From Planctomycetota bacterium (GTDB lineage: Bacteria > Planctomycetota > Phycisphaerae > WQYP01), in assembly GCA_021847065.1 (NCBI GenBank), contig JAJZVR010000003.1:1-39978 (forward strand): DNA of 39,978 bases, written 5' to 3'. Both the position numbers and the translations under genes were made by a program. Of this stretch, positions 24,913 through 35,089 are shown one piece after another (the first letter of the stretch is position 1; each line of letters starts with the position of its first letter). The notes beneath the pieces were generated by a model. It searched no databases and was not told the origin of the DNA. It was given only the letters and a program-made list of their open reading frames with translations.

Positions 24913-26151
24913 ATGGCATTCTCCTTCTATGCCACAATCCGTCGATTTCTTCGCACGCTGCGAAGAAATCGACGGATTGTGGCGCAGGTCCAAAGTACCT
25001 GCCGTTCGCCAGGTGTGTATTTGATGATTGAGGACACCACGGCGGCGAGTTTTCCGATGCGTGAGGCGGCGGTGGGTTTGGGGCCGGTGGGAGAATACTA
25101 CACCCGTGGCTTCTGGCTACACAGCACGCTGGCGGTTCGCTGGCAGGGCCATCCGGAGGACCCCTACGAGGATCAGTCGCAGTTGATTGGGCTGGCGGGC
25201 CAAAGCGTGTGGGTACGCGACATTACAAAATCACGGCGTAAGGAAAAGAAAGCGGATCGCTTACGTCGTCAAGACAGAGAATCTGCCCGATGGGGGAAAA
25301 CGTTGGTGGCCAGTGGAGGTCCGGGCATTGGCGGAGCGCAATGGATTTATGTGGCGGACCGGGAGAGTGACATCTATGAAGTCTTCGCACGTTGTGGCCA
25401 AAGCGGATGCAATTTTGTGGTGCGTTCGGCGCATGACCGCGTCTTGGCCAAGATGGATCAACAATACCTCCACGACGCCTTGGCGGCGGCGGTGCCGCTG
25501 GGACGCCGCAGTATTGATTTGCCCGCCGGCAAGGGGCGGGCCGCGCGTTGTGCGACATTGGAGATTCGCGCCATGCGCGTACAACTGCGTGCTCCCCGTC
25601 GTCCCGGAACGCCTCTGGTCGATCAGGAGATCAATGTCGTGGAGGTTCGCGAAATCGAGGCCCCGGCGGATGCCGATCCCGTGCATTGGATTCTACTGAC
25701 GGATTTACCGACTGACACACTGCCGGAGCTATGGAAGGTGGTGGCAATCTATCGCCGCCGCTGGCTTATTGAAGAGTTTCACAAGGCCCTGAAGAGCGGG
25801 GTAGGGCTGGAGAAAAGCCAACTCGCGGAAGCTCGCAAGCTCATGGCGCTGGCGGGAATCCTATCGATCGTGGCGTGCTTTCTGGTGGGACTCAAGCTCC
25901 ACGCTCGATCCGATGACGCACTGCCATTGGACGAAACTCAAGTGGATCACGCAACACGCGTGATTCTGGAGAAAAAGGTTGGCAGGCCCAAGGAAGGGTG
26001 GACTTATCAAACCATTCTCGTGGCCATCGCCAGACTCGGTGGACACATTGGCCGCCGTAGCGACGGCCCCCCGGGCTGGCAGACCATCTGGCGCGGTTGG
26101 CAGCGACTGCTGCTACTAGTCGAGGGATTCCGCCTCGCCTCCGACGGATGA
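24913..26151 (+). pseudogene. Tn5/IS4-like DDE transposase, N-terminus missing
   Basis: About 412 residues remain against some 470 in the family. The catalytic core is intact: first Asp in MIEDTTAASF (residue 41), second in YVADRESDIYEVF (about 149), and the YREK-type signature YRRRWLIEEFHKALKSG with Glu near 287. What is missing is the N-terminal DNA-binding domain. Upstream, the frame runs through a perfect palindrome and then into degT, so there is no natural start; the ATG at 24913 has no binding site. It therefore is unlikely to be functional. A possible right end is GGATGAAAAATGTGGG just past the stop; no matching left end was found. Confidence 0.75.
24931..24983. repeat. Perfect palindrome, 25-bp arms, 3-bp loop
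   Basis: The arms 24931-24955 and 24959-24983 are exact reverse complements around CGC (24956-24958). The left arm contains CCACAATCCGTCGATTTC; the right arm overlaps the first transposase codons. It marks the truncation point of the transposase and looks like an inverted duplication. Confidence 0.9.
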
Positions 26152-26197
26152 AAAATGTGGGTAATGTTAAGCCTTCTATGGCAGGCGCATAATAAGA

Positions 26198-26452
26198 CTA
26201 CCGATATACCGCAAATTCTCGAACCGATGGGGTTATGTTCCCGGTTGTTGCCATAATCAGCAGGCGAACGTGGCGCGTTCGGATGTGGTGGAAATGCACT
26301 GCCGTATTATCCTGCCCCTTCATGTTCCCACTGAAAGCCGTTCGCCATTTTCCGTCATGGCGGTACTGTATTTTGAATTGTTCGATTCGCCCGGCAAATT
26401 GTTGAAGGACAACACGGCCAGGGGATTCTGCCGGCCGCCCCGCTGAATCCAC
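26198..26452 (-). pseudogene. F5/8 type C (discoidin) domain remnant
   Basis: About 84 codons end in RTRHVRLLIMATTGNITPSV followed by REFAVYR and a stop. The pattern (I-x-x-F-x-IQY, then K-x-x-W-x-x-AFSG, then RHVRLLI and EFAVY) is the C-terminal half of a carbohydrate-binding discoidin domain, as found at the end of GH29 fucosidases and other glycosidases. The upstream part is gone and the frame meets the ISKra4-like remnant at about 26450, so an element insertion or deletion removed the rest of the enzyme. Confidence 0.6.
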
Positions 26453-26747
26453 CGTCGCTGTTAGTCATCGGAATGGATGGCGGGCGTGTGCAGGGGCGAC
26501 AGAAAGACGAAAAAAGCCAGAGCCGGTGGCGCGAAGACAAGGTGGCCAGTTTCACCAGTTATCTACCGGGAGATGGGGGTGACAGACCACTACGTTCAAT
26601 AAGCGCGTCAAGGGAACCGACCAGTTCTGGAACATCCCGGGCGTGGAATGTATATTGGCCTTGCGTGCCATGTGGATGAGCCGAGACCAACGGTGGGAAC
26701 GCTACTGGGCAAACCGTCCCTCACAGGGCACCCGAAGGGCCGCATAA
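26447..26747 (+). pseudogene. ISKra4-like transposase remnant, frameshifted
   Basis: Two frames carry pieces of one transposase. From about 26447 the frame reads LLVIGMDGGRVQG and SRWREDKVASFTSY; from about 26590 a different frame reads KRVKGTDQFWNIPGVECILA, then LRAMWMSRDQRWERYW and a TAA stop at 26745-26747. DGGR-x-Q, WRE-x-KV and the FW...ILALRA ending are typical of ISKra4-like transposases. The frame change and short length show an internal deletion and decay. Family name is moderately sure. Confidence 0.6.
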
Positions 26748-26894
26748 AGTGTCACACGCACCCAAGAAACCGTATTGGAAACAGTTGTATTTGAAATTTT
26801 GTCCGATCTCGGTGATATTACGCACTCTTACGGGTGAGAACGCCACTGGCCCGTATTTTGGATCGCCGCTTATTTAATAAACAGGAGTGCTAGC

Positions 26895-29474
26895 GTGTTG
26901 CGCAGAAAACAGGGAGTCTTTGTCAGCTTAGCAAATCCCAATAAGCTCCGGTATGTAATGCGATGTGCTGCGTTGTTTCTGCTGGCGGCGGCCGGTTCTT
27001 CATGTACGGCTCAAGCCGGCGAGTATATCCCCGTTAAACTCACTGCTAAACAAGTGGATATGAAGGCCAATGCGTTGCTTAAGCAAATGACATTGCGGGA
27101 AAAAGTCCGCATGATGGCGTTTGAAAATATTCTCGATGTTCCCGGTGTTGAGCGGCTGCATATTCCAACGCTGGTCATGAGCGATGCTTCCATGGGGGTG
27201 CGCCGGTTTGGTGCCTCAACCGCATATCCCGCCTCTGCGGCTTTGGCCTCCACCTGGAATCGTAAACTGGCGTTTCTGGAAGGGCGGCAGATCGGCAGTG
27301 ATTGCCGGGCACGCGGCGTGCATGTCATATTTGGCCCGGGCGTTAATATTGTCCGCGAACCGCAAAATGGGCGGAATTTTGAGTATTTGGGCGAAGACCC
27401 ATTCCTGTCAGGACAAATGGCCGCCCCTTGGATCAGAGGTGTGCAATCCCAGGGAGTGGCGGCCTGCGTCAAGCATTATGTGGCCAATGAGCAAGAGACG
27501 GATCGCATCGATATTAATGAGATTATCAGTCGCCGGGCGATGGAGGAAATTTATCTTCCACCGTTCCGCGCAGCGGTGCGGCAGGGAGACGTGTGGTCCA
27601 TTATGGCGGCGTATGATCAGGTCAATGGTGTATATTGCACCGCCAGCAAGTTCCTGCTTACGACGGAACTTCGCAAACGCTGGGGCTTTAAAGGTGTGTT
27701 AATGTCAGATTGGGGTGCCTCCCATGCTACCCTGGGGCCACTGGAGGCCGGCATGGACCTGGAAATGCACCGTCCTATTTTTTATAACATGCTGACCATT
27801 CCACCCTTGCTGAAATCCGGCAAGCTGAAAATGTCAAATATCAATCAGCATGTCCGCCGGATATTGCGCATGATGGTGGCCCTGAACTTCCTGAATCGTC
27901 CGCAGAAAAAATCGGGAATACCCTTAAACAACCCGAAAAGTGCGGCTGTTGCGATGAAAGTTGCCGCTGAAGGAACGGTACTGTTGCGCAACAAGAACCA
28001 TTTCCTGCCGCTAAATACCGCTGCGATAAAACATATCGTCGTGCTGGGGCCCATGGCGTCGCCTGCTGTTACTACTGGCGGTGGCAGCGGCTACGTTATT
28101 CCCATTGCCAATCCGGTGAGCATGTTGGCGGCCGTAACAAAAGCCGCTGGAGCCAACGCGAAAGTTACGTACATTCCGTATCTCGGCCATGGCAGAGCCT
28201 ACTGGAGTCAGAGTGACTTTTATGCGCCCGATGGCACGCCGGGTGCAGAAGTGACATTCCTGGCAGCCAAATCAACGTCTGTTCCGCCGATGATCCATGA
28301 TGTAAAAAGTCTTAATTTAAGCTGGAAATATCCTGGTGAACTTCCGCCGCACGTTGGCTCCGGCTTTACCGCCCAGTGGGTCACCGAAATCAAACCTTCC
28401 AAAACCGGCGATTACATGCTCAAGTTCTTTTGCAGCGATGGCGCTGCCTATGTGTTCCTGAATAAAAACAAAATTGTTGAACAGTGGCGGCCCCGTCCGG
28501 TAATTCCGTTTATGGATGATTATCATTTTGTTAAAGGACATACCTATCAGCTTGTTATTCAACTGCAGCCCAATGCCGGGCCTGGTGAAATGAAGGTTGG
28601 TCTGCATCGCATACGTTATCCGCTTTTGACCAGTTACCAGCGGAAGCAAATTAAAGCCGCAGATGCGGTGATCACATGCGTGGGTTACGGCCCGCGACTG
28701 GAACACGAGGATTTGGACCGCACTTATCATCTGCCGTCATTTCAGGGTCGCTATATCGCTGCCGTTTCCAAACTCAACGTGCATCAGGTGGTGGTGGTGA
28801 ACGCGGGCGGGGATGTGGCGATGAGTCATTGGATTCATAAAATCGCCGGACTTGTTTATGCCTGGTATCCCGGTGAGAACGGTAACACCGCCGTGGCGGA
28901 TATTCTTTTCGGGAAAATCGATCCCAGTGGTCGCCTGCCGGACACGTTTGGTCGCAACTGGCGGCAGCAGCCCGCTTATGGCCATTATCCGGGCCATGAT
29001 ATTTACGGCTTGCATCCGGAAGTGCATTTTGCCGAGGGAATATATGTTGGATACCGCTGGTATGACAAAAAGCATATTCAACCGCTCTACCCCTTTGGTT
29101 ACGGGCTTTCGTACACCACATTTTCCATCGGCGGTCTGCATATCACGGCCAGCGGTTCCGGAAAAGCTCGCACCGTTACGGTTACCGCCAAGGTGACCAA
29201 CACCGGCCATCGATCCGGCGCGGAAGTGGTGCAGTTGTATATCCGTCCGCAGGAAGATCAGGCCGACCGCTGCGTGCAAACGCTCAAAGGCTTCAGTCGG
29301 GTGAATCTCCATGCCGGTCAAAGCAAAACCGTGACGATGAAACTGGATTGGCGTGACTTCGCTTATTTCAACAGCAACGCGAGCCATTGGGAAGTTCCAG
29401 CCGGTAAGTATCAAATTGCCGTTGGTTACAACAGCCGTGATATGGCTGCCACTGGTATGGTGTCAATGCCGTAG
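26895..29474 (+). CDS. Secreted GH3 beta-glucosidase with PA14 domain
   Basis: 859 residues from GTG at 26895 (AGGAG seven bases upstream). A signal peptide spans about residues 1-42, with a hydrophobic core and AQA before GEY. The GH3 barrel follows, with KHYVANEQ and the nucleophile Asp in LMSDWGASHA at about 272; the second GH3 domain is interrupted by a PA14 domain (about 452-575, TGDYMLKFFCSDGAAYVFLN), then a fibronectin-III-like C-terminal domain (EVVQLYI). It hydrolyses beta-glucosides (or related xylosides) outside the cytoplasm; PA14 probably shapes the sugar site. The decayed elements upstream may have replaced its native regulatory region. Confidence 0.93.
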   Translation: MLRRKQGVFVSLANPNKLRYVMRCAALFLLAAAGSSCTAQAGEYIPVKLTAKQVDMKANALLKQMTLREKVRMMAFENILDVPGVERLHIPTLVMSDASMGVRRFGASTAYPASAALASTWNRKLAFLEGRQIGSDCRARGVHVIFGPGVNIVREPQNGRNFEYLGEDPFLSGQMAAPWIRGVQSQGVAACVKHYVANEQETDRIDINEIISRRAMEEIYLPPFRAAVRQGDVWSIMAAYDQVNGVYCTASKFLLTTELRKRWGFKGVLMSDWGASHATLGPLEAGMDLEMHRPIFYNMLTIPPLLKSGKLKMSNINQHVRRILRMMVALNFLNRPQKKSGIPLNNPKSAAVAMKVAAEGTVLLRNKNHFLPLNTAAIKHIVVLGPMASPAVTTGGGSGYVIPIANPVSMLAAVTKAAGANAKVTYIPYLGHGRAYWSQSDFYAPDGTPGAEVTFLAAKSTSVPPMIHDVKSLNLSWKYPGELPPHVGSGFTAQWVTEIKPSKTGDYMLKFFCSDGAAYVFLNKNKIVEQWRPRPVIPFMDDYHFVKGHTYQLVIQLQPNAGPGEMKVGLHRIRYPLLTSYQRKQIKAADAVITCVGYGPRLEHEDLDRTYHLPSFQGRYIAAVSKLNVHQVVVVNAGGDVAMSHWIHKIAGLVYAWYPGENGNTAVADILFGKIDPSGRLPDTFGRNWRQQPAYGHYPGHDIYGLHPEVHFAEGIYVGYRWYDKKHIQPLYPFGYGLSYTTFSIGGLHITASGSGKARTVTVTAKVTNTGHRSGAEVVQLYIRPQEDQADRCVQTLKGFSRVNLHAGQSKTVTMKLDWRDFAYFNSNASHWEVPAGKYQIAVGYNSRDMAATGMVSMP

Positions 29475-29630
29475 GGTTTTAAAATCTTTACACAATTTTT
29501 ATATTTTTGGGTTGGTTTGAGCTTGCGCATTGGGTAAACTTCTGGCTGTGGTAATCGCAACGACCATTGGAGCGATTCGTTAAATTCGTCGTCGAAAAGC
29601 CGCTTGAATGAAGCTGACCGAAGGTGACCT

Positions 29631-31814
29631 GTGCGCGACCCTATTTTGCAATTGCTCATGCAGATTGCGGTAATCTTGCTGACCGCCCGCGTGGTGGGTG
29701 GCATCATGCGCTTTATTGGCCAGCCGCGCGTGGTGGGCGAGATGCTCGGCGGCATTATTCTTGGCCCATCGGTTTTGGGGCTTTTGGACCATGGTGCCTT
29801 GCTAACCATGCTGTTTCCGGTGCACAAAGGCGTTGATCCATATCCATTTCTTAATGTATTAAGCCAAATCGGGGTGGTGCTGTTCATGTTCCTTGTCGGT
29901 TTGGAACTGGACATGAAGTTATTGCGCAATCAGGGCAAAGCGTTGATAATCACTGGAGGTACGAGTGTGGCCGGGCCGCTGGTGTGCGGAGTTCTTCTGG
30001 GGCTTTTTCTGTTCAAAGAATTTCACGGTCCAGGTGGCAATGATCTGGTATTTGCGCTATTTATAGGCACCGCCATGTGCATTACCGCATTCCCGGTGCT
30101 CGCTCGTATGATCACAGAGCGTAACATGCAACGCTCACGGGTGGGCACGTTCAGCATGGCATGCGGGGCGCTTAATGATGTGGTGGGCTGGTGTCTCTTG
30201 GCACTGGTAATCGCAATTTCCACGTCCGATGGATTGGGAAAACATAACGGCGGCAACCCGCTGATTTCCGCGCTGATGACACTGATTTGGACCGCCGTTT
30301 TTGGCGCATTTATGCTGTTGGTCATGCCTAAAATTCTCCGCCATTTACAAGGGATTTATGAACGCAGGGGATATTTATCTCAAGATTCGCTGGCACTGAT
30401 TATGCTTCTGGTGCTGGCCGCAAGCGCCATGACCGAGTGGATCGGCATTCAGGCGATTTTCGGGGCGTTTCTCCTGGGCATGGCCATGCCCGCTGAAAGT
30501 AAGTTTGTCCGGCACATAACGGATAAACTGGAAGATTTTATTCTGCTGTTCCTTCTGCCGATCTTTTTTGCCTATACCGGCCTGCGCACGAGCATTGGAT
30601 TACTGGACAATGTTCATCTCTGGAAAATTTGTTTACTGGTGGTGCTCATCGCCACCGGCGCAAAGGTCTTATTTTCCTTTTTCGCCGCCCGGATTGCCGG
30701 CCTGTCCTGGCGGCAATCCGGTGTGCTGGGATCATTGATGAATGCTCGGGGTCTGGTGGAACTTATTGTATTGAACATCGGCTTGAATCTGCATGTGCTT
30801 TCCCCTCAAATGTTCGCCATCATGGTGATTATGGCCCTTGCCACCACGTTTATCACCACACCTCTGTTGTATATGGTCTATTCGCCCGCTCGCCAGCGCC
30901 GAGAAGAAGCGGCGGAAAAGCCCGCGCCGATTCTTGGAGAATCCCGCGCACTGGTGACGGTTTCCTCACCTCAAACCGCGCCCGGTCTGGTGCGCGTGGG
31001 AACGTTGTTACTTGGCTCCGGGACCGGGAGACTCTGTGTGCTGCATCTTAACAACCCGGATGAGCATGAACGCCGCAGCAAGGCTTTTTATACGCCCAAT
31101 GATCCCGTTGAACTGGCCCTGCGGCAGGCTGCCGCCATGGATGTGCCGGTCAGCGCGGTAGGATTTGTCAGCACCGACTTTGCTTCTGATATTACACTTA
31201 CCGCCAATCGTTATGATGTGCGATGGATTGTGCTGGGCGGTCACCATGGCTTGTTTGCAACCTCCGCATTAGGCCGCATCGCAGATGAAGTAATTCTGCA
31301 TTCCAATCGGAATGTCGCCATTTTGGTAGAAAAGAATCTGCGCGCCGTTCAACGCATTATGGTTCCCTACATTGGAGAGAATCAGGATATTGGAGCGTTG
31401 CTGGCGGCGGATCAGATATCGCAGCGTCACGACGCGCGTGTGACAATTCTGCATGTCGTTAAGCCCGGAAGTCATGCCGATAACACTGATCGCATTGGCG
31501 TACAATCACTGGTGGATCGGCAGTTTGCCACGCCCGGGAGCACCCGGCAGGTCCGATTTCAGGTGGTGGAAAGTGATTCGCCCGTGGATGTCGTCGTGAG
31601 GGAATCGGCCAATTATGATCTGATTATTCTCGGTATTTCCGCACAGTGGCAACTCAAACAGAAAATACTCAGTCGCTCCCAGTCGTCCGTTGCGCAAGCC
31701 AGCGCCTGCTCTGTACTGGCCGTTCATGTCGGTGCTTCAATGGCCACGAGTGTTCCACCAGCAGCAAAGGCTGATGGTGACGTGCCTCAAGTCAATGAGC
31801 TTGCCACACTTTAG
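29631..31814 (+). CDS. CPA2-family cation/proton antiporter with Usp-like domains
   Basis: 727 residues from GTG at 29631 with AAGGTG five bases upstream. The first 415 residues form about 12 membrane helices of the Na+/H+ or K+/H+ exchanger class (VVGGIMRFIGQPRVVGEMLG, ALNDVVGWCLLAL, LGSLMNARGLVELIVL). The remaining 300 residues hold one or two UspA-like nucleotide-binding folds (RIMVPYIGENQDIGALLAAD, then YDLIILGIS). Such proteins exchange monovalent cations for protons at the inner membrane; ion specificity is not visible. The 156-bp A/T-rich leader shows no strong promoter. Confidence 0.9.
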   Translation: MRDPILQLLMQIAVILLTARVVGGIMRFIGQPRVVGEMLGGIILGPSVLGLLDHGALLTMLFPVHKGVDPYPFLNVLSQIGVVLFMFLVGLELDMKLLRNQGKALIITGGTSVAGPLVCGVLLGLFLFKEFHGPGGNDLVFALFIGTAMCITAFPVLARMITERNMQRSRVGTFSMACGALNDVVGWCLLALVIAISTSDGLGKHNGGNPLISALMTLIWTAVFGAFMLLVMPKILRHLQGIYERRGYLSQDSLALIMLLVLAASAMTEWIGIQAIFGAFLLGMAMPAESKFVRHITDKLEDFILLFLLPIFFAYTGLRTSIGLLDNVHLWKICLLVVLIATGAKVLFSFFAARIAGLSWRQSGVLGSLMNARGLVELIVLNIGLNLHVLSPQMFAIMVIMALATTFITTPLLYMVYSPARQRREEAAEKPAPILGESRALVTVSSPQTAPGLVRVGTLLLGSGTGRLCVLHLNNPDEHERRSKAFYTPNDPVELALRQAAAMDVPVSAVGFVSTDFASDITLTANRYDVRWIVLGGHHGLFATSALGRIADEVILHSNRNVAILVEKNLRAVQRIMVPYIGENQDIGALLAADQISQRHDARVTILHVVKPGSHADNTDRIGVQSLVDRQFATPGSTRQVRFQVVESDSPVDVVVRESANYDLIILGISAQWQLKQKILSRSQSSVAQASACSVLAVHVGASMATSVPPAAKADGDVPQVNELATL

Positions 31815-31830
31815 AAAAATATCGGTACGC

Positions 31831-31853
31831 CCGGGCCTCTGATTGCGGCCCGG
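31831..31853 (+). terminator. Weak terminator-like hairpin after the antiporter
   Basis: CCGGGCC and GGCCCGG form a perfect 7-bp stem across a 9-base loop, 16 bp after the antiporter stop, followed only by ACTTTACC, so the U-tract is poor. The rest of 31815-32107 shows no gene I can support. Confidence 0.35.
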
Positions 31854-32107
31854 ACTTTACCATCCTGGCATACAACCTATGGCTTGCTAAAGAATACCGC
31901 AACGGCATCATGGAATATCAATTCACTCTGCGATACCATATCATCCGGGCTGATGGTGTATCAGTCGGCCCGGTTGGCCGTATGTGGTGGAACGCGGCGC
32001 TATTCGAACCTCCGGCGGTTTGAGATGGAACGCAACAGTGTGCGGTGGATTCGCGACAGTGTTCCGAGCTGAAAGTTAAAATAAACAAGTATCCATGAGG
32101 ACCTTAC

Positions 32108-33484
32108 ATGAACGAAAAAGTATTCAAGGCTTACGACGTGCGGGGGACTTACCCGGATCAACTAAATGAGGATATGGCCTGGAAAATCGGGTATGCGTGC
32201 GCCCAATTCATGCGGATGAATCTTACCGGATTGGATAAGGCCGACCCCAGGAAAAACATGGTCATTGTGGGCCGAGACATGCGCCTAAGCAGTCCATCGC
32301 TTAGTCAAGCGCTGATTGAAGGCATTCGCTCGACGGGCACGGGCTGTATTGATATCGGGATGATCGACACGCCGGTGATTTATTTTGCCATTAACCATCT
32401 GGGGTGCTGCGGCGGCATTCAAACCACAGCTTCCCATAACCCCGCAAACTACAATGGGTTTAAAATCAGCGGTGTCAATGCCCGGCCTGTCGGTGAGAAT
32501 ACCGGCCTTCAGGAGATCAAGCGATTGGTCTTTTCCATGCGGAAGAATCCGCCTGCGCAGTTTGGTGCTGTGGAACACATTGATCTTAAAATTCCTTACA
32601 AGGGCCATGTACTGCGGTTTCTGAAGATGGCGCGGCCCCTCAAGGTGGTCGTGGATGCCAGTAATGGTATGGCGGGAAAATTTATTCGTGATATTTTCAT
32701 GGATCAGCCTAACCTTAATATCATTCCCATGAACATGGAGATCACCGGTTCATTCAAGCATGAGCCGAATCCTCTGGTGGACGCGAACCTGCGACAATTG
32801 CAGGAAGCCGTGCTTTCCAACGCGGCTGATCTGGGCGTATGTTTTGATGGTGATGCCGACCGGTGCATATTTGTTGATGAACAGGCCCGCATTATCCGCT
32901 GCGATATTGCCACGGCATTGCTGGCCAAAGATTTCCTGAAAGCCAATCCTGGCGCGGCGGTGGTATATGATCTGCGCTCCAGCCGTGTGGTGAAAGAAGA
33001 GATTCAAAATGCCGGCGGCGTGCCACGACGCGAGCGCGTGGGCCATGCGTTTATGAAAAAGTCTCTGGCGGACAGCAAGGGTATTTTTGGGGGCGAGTTG
33101 TCGGGACACTTTTATTTTCGCGATAACTTCAACTGCGACAGCGGAGCTATTGCTTTTGCCTGCATGCTTTCGGTGCTGTCGCGTTATGACACGCCTGTAA
33201 GTCATGTGCTTAAGCCATTGCTTCGCTGGCACAGCAGTGGAGAAATTAACTATGAGGTATCTGATAAAGATGCCGCGATTGCCCGACTGGCGCAAATTTA
33301 CAAAGACGCGTCCATAGACTACCTCGATGGAATTACCGTGGAATATGACACCTGGTGGTTTAATGTCCGCAAAAGCAATACCGAGCCTTTGTTGCGTTTA
33401 AACCTGGAGGCCAATACGGCCGAAACGATGAAAAAGAAGCTTGACGAAGTTGGTCGGCTTCTTGGAACGCCAATATCGCACTAA
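32108..33484 (+). CDS. Phosphomannomutase/phosphoglucomutase
   Basis: 458 residues, the normal length for bacterial alpha-D-phosphohexomutases. The phosphoserine loop is TTASHNPANYNG (Ser near 108), the metal loop is DGDADRC (about 247), the sugar-binding loop is GGELSGHFYFRD (about 337) and the phosphate-binding loop RKSNTEPLLRLN is near the C-terminus. It interconverts hexose 6- and 1-phosphates for nucleotide-sugar synthesis. GAGGA lies nine bases before the ATG. Mannose or glucose preference cannot be told. Confidence 0.93.
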   Translation: MNEKVFKAYDVRGTYPDQLNEDMAWKIGYACAQFMRMNLTGLDKADPRKNMVIVGRDMRLSSPSLSQALIEGIRSTGTGCIDIGMIDTPVIYFAINHLGCCGGIQTTASHNPANYNGFKISGVNARPVGENTGLQEIKRLVFSMRKNPPAQFGAVEHIDLKIPYKGHVLRFLKMARPLKVVVDASNGMAGKFIRDIFMDQPNLNIIPMNMEITGSFKHEPNPLVDANLRQLQEAVLSNAADLGVCFDGDADRCIFVDEQARIIRCDIATALLAKDFLKANPGAAVVYDLRSSRVVKEEIQNAGGVPRRERVGHAFMKKSLADSKGIFGGELSGHFYFRDNFNCDSGAIAFACMLSVLSRYDTPVSHVLKPLLRWHSSGEINYEVSDKDAAIARLAQIYKDASIDYLDGITVEYDTWWFNVRKSNTEPLLRLNLEANTAETMKKKLDEVGRLLGTPISH

Positions 33485-33609
33485 CGCAACCCAGTTGGCG
33501 TATAGGAACTGTTGTTTTGAGCCGCACGCTCAAAGTATTAAATTTGCATGATGGCAAACGTCGGTTATGGCCAATCATTCCTTGAGACATTTTTTTACAG
33601 GGTGCATGG

Positions 33610-35064
33610 ATGTACCAAAAGCGATTTTCTTGCAAAGCGGTCCTTGGTGTGATGCTTTTCGCCGCGATGCTGATGGCGATGCCGGTCACCGCTCGAGCAG
33701 AAACGCTCGCCGGTCGGATCGCGGGCTTGTTAACCAATCCGCAACTGCGCGGCGGGCAGGTTGCGATTAATCTGGCGGAGTTGCGCAATGGGCGTGCCGT
33801 CGCTGTTTACAGTTATAATCCCGATTTGCCGCTTATGCCGGGTAGTTGCGGGAAATTGCTGACAACATCGGATGCCTTCGATCATTTGGGGCCGCACGGC
33901 ACGATACAAACGCGCCTGTACCGTGTGGGAGATAATCTGGTTATTGTCGGCGGCGGTGATCCGGCACTTGGTGATCCGGTACTATGCCAGCAGGCAGGCT
34001 GGAAAGTCACAACCGCCTTTGATAATTGGGCACAGCACCTCAAGGCGATGGGGGATAAGACATTTCATAATATATATGTCGATGATTATATTTTTAATCA
34101 TCATTTTCATGATCCATTATGGCCGGGAGGCGGGCAGCGGCTGGACTGGTATGAGGCCTCTGTAGGGGGGCTTAACTTTGCCATGAACTGCGTGCAGTGG
34201 GTACCGGTAGTCAACGGCAATGGCAGCATCGGCGTATCTTTAACGCCCAATACGCCATATACGCCCGTAACGATCGCCGCGAAGCGTGGCCCGCAAAGCG
34301 TCTGGCTCTGGCGGTCACGCGGTAATAATCACTTCTTTATGCACGGAACGGTCCGGCAAACCGGACAATATCCGATGCAGGTGACAATCCATGATCCCGG
34401 TCTATACACCGGCAATGTACTGCGGCAATCGCTGATCAATCAAGGAATTTCCATTTCGGGGCAGGTTTTGCGGGCGCCATTATCCGTGGTGGCCACCAGG
34501 GAACATGCGCAACCGGAATTGCTGGCCACCTATGAAACCCCACTTACCGCAATTCTCCATCGTGCCAATACCGACAGTATCAATTTAATGGCGGAATGCC
34601 TGTGCAAGCTTCTCGGTCATGATGCCACCGGTCAAAGCGGAAGTTGGCATAATGGTGATCGCGCCATCAAAGCTTATTTAGGAACACTGGGTATTCCGGA
34701 CAGTTGGGTCACTATGGTGGACGGGTCCGGTCTTTCACATCATGATCATGTAGCGCCGGCGGCGTTTACAACCGTGCTGGCGCATATCGCCTCTGAACCC
34801 GACGGCAGTGTTTTTATTCACAGCCTTGCACGGCCTGGCCACGGAACCCTCATTTACCGTCTGCGCGGCTCGGGAATCAGGCGGTTTATCCGCGCCAAAG
34901 ACGGTCATGTTACCGGAGCTTCCACCATCAGCGGATATATGTTTTTGCCGCACCGGCATTTTGTTTTCTCCATTATGGTCAATCACTATCGAGGCAACGT
35001 GAACGGTTGGGAGGATCAGGTTATCATCGCATTGTATCAATGGGCGGTGGGGCGGCTGCAATAG
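33610..35064 (+). CDS. dacB: PBP4-type D-alanyl-D-alanine carboxypeptidase/endopeptidase
   Basis: 484 residues. A signal peptide (MYQKRFSCKAVLGVMLFAAM start, ARA before ETL) sends it to the periplasm. Family S13 motifs: S79-x-x-K82 as PGSCGKLL, S-x-N as DSINLM near 323, and the usual K-T-G is replaced by K430-D-G in RAKDGHVTGASTISGY. It trims or cleaves cross-linked murein peptides. The KTG change may affect activity or beta-lactam binding. The next gene starts 25 bp downstream. Confidence 0.9.
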   Translation: MYQKRFSCKAVLGVMLFAAMLMAMPVTARAETLAGRIAGLLTNPQLRGGQVAINLAELRNGRAVAVYSYNPDLPLMPGSCGKLLTTSDAFDHLGPHGTIQTRLYRVGDNLVIVGGGDPALGDPVLCQQAGWKVTTAFDNWAQHLKAMGDKTFHNIYVDDYIFNHHFHDPLWPGGGQRLDWYEASVGGLNFAMNCVQWVPVVNGNGSIGVSLTPNTPYTPVTIAAKRGPQSVWLWRSRGNNHFFMHGTVRQTGQYPMQVTIHDPGLYTGNVLRQSLINQGISISGQVLRAPLSVVATREHAQPELLATYETPLTAILHRANTDSINLMAECLCKLLGHDATGQSGSWHNGDRAIKAYLGTLGIPDSWVTMVDGSGLSHHDHVAPAAFTTVLAHIASEPDGSVFIHSLARPGHGTLIYRLRGSGIRRFIRAKDGHVTGASTISGYMFLPHRHFVFSIMVNHYRGNVNGWEDQVIIALYQWAVGRLQ

Positions 35065-35089
35065 GCCATCGAATCCTGTTGGAGCAATT

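Noticed and set aside
31884-32072. 62-codon gene before the phosphohexomutase
   Set aside because: No ribosome-binding site or recognisable content; likely chance frame.
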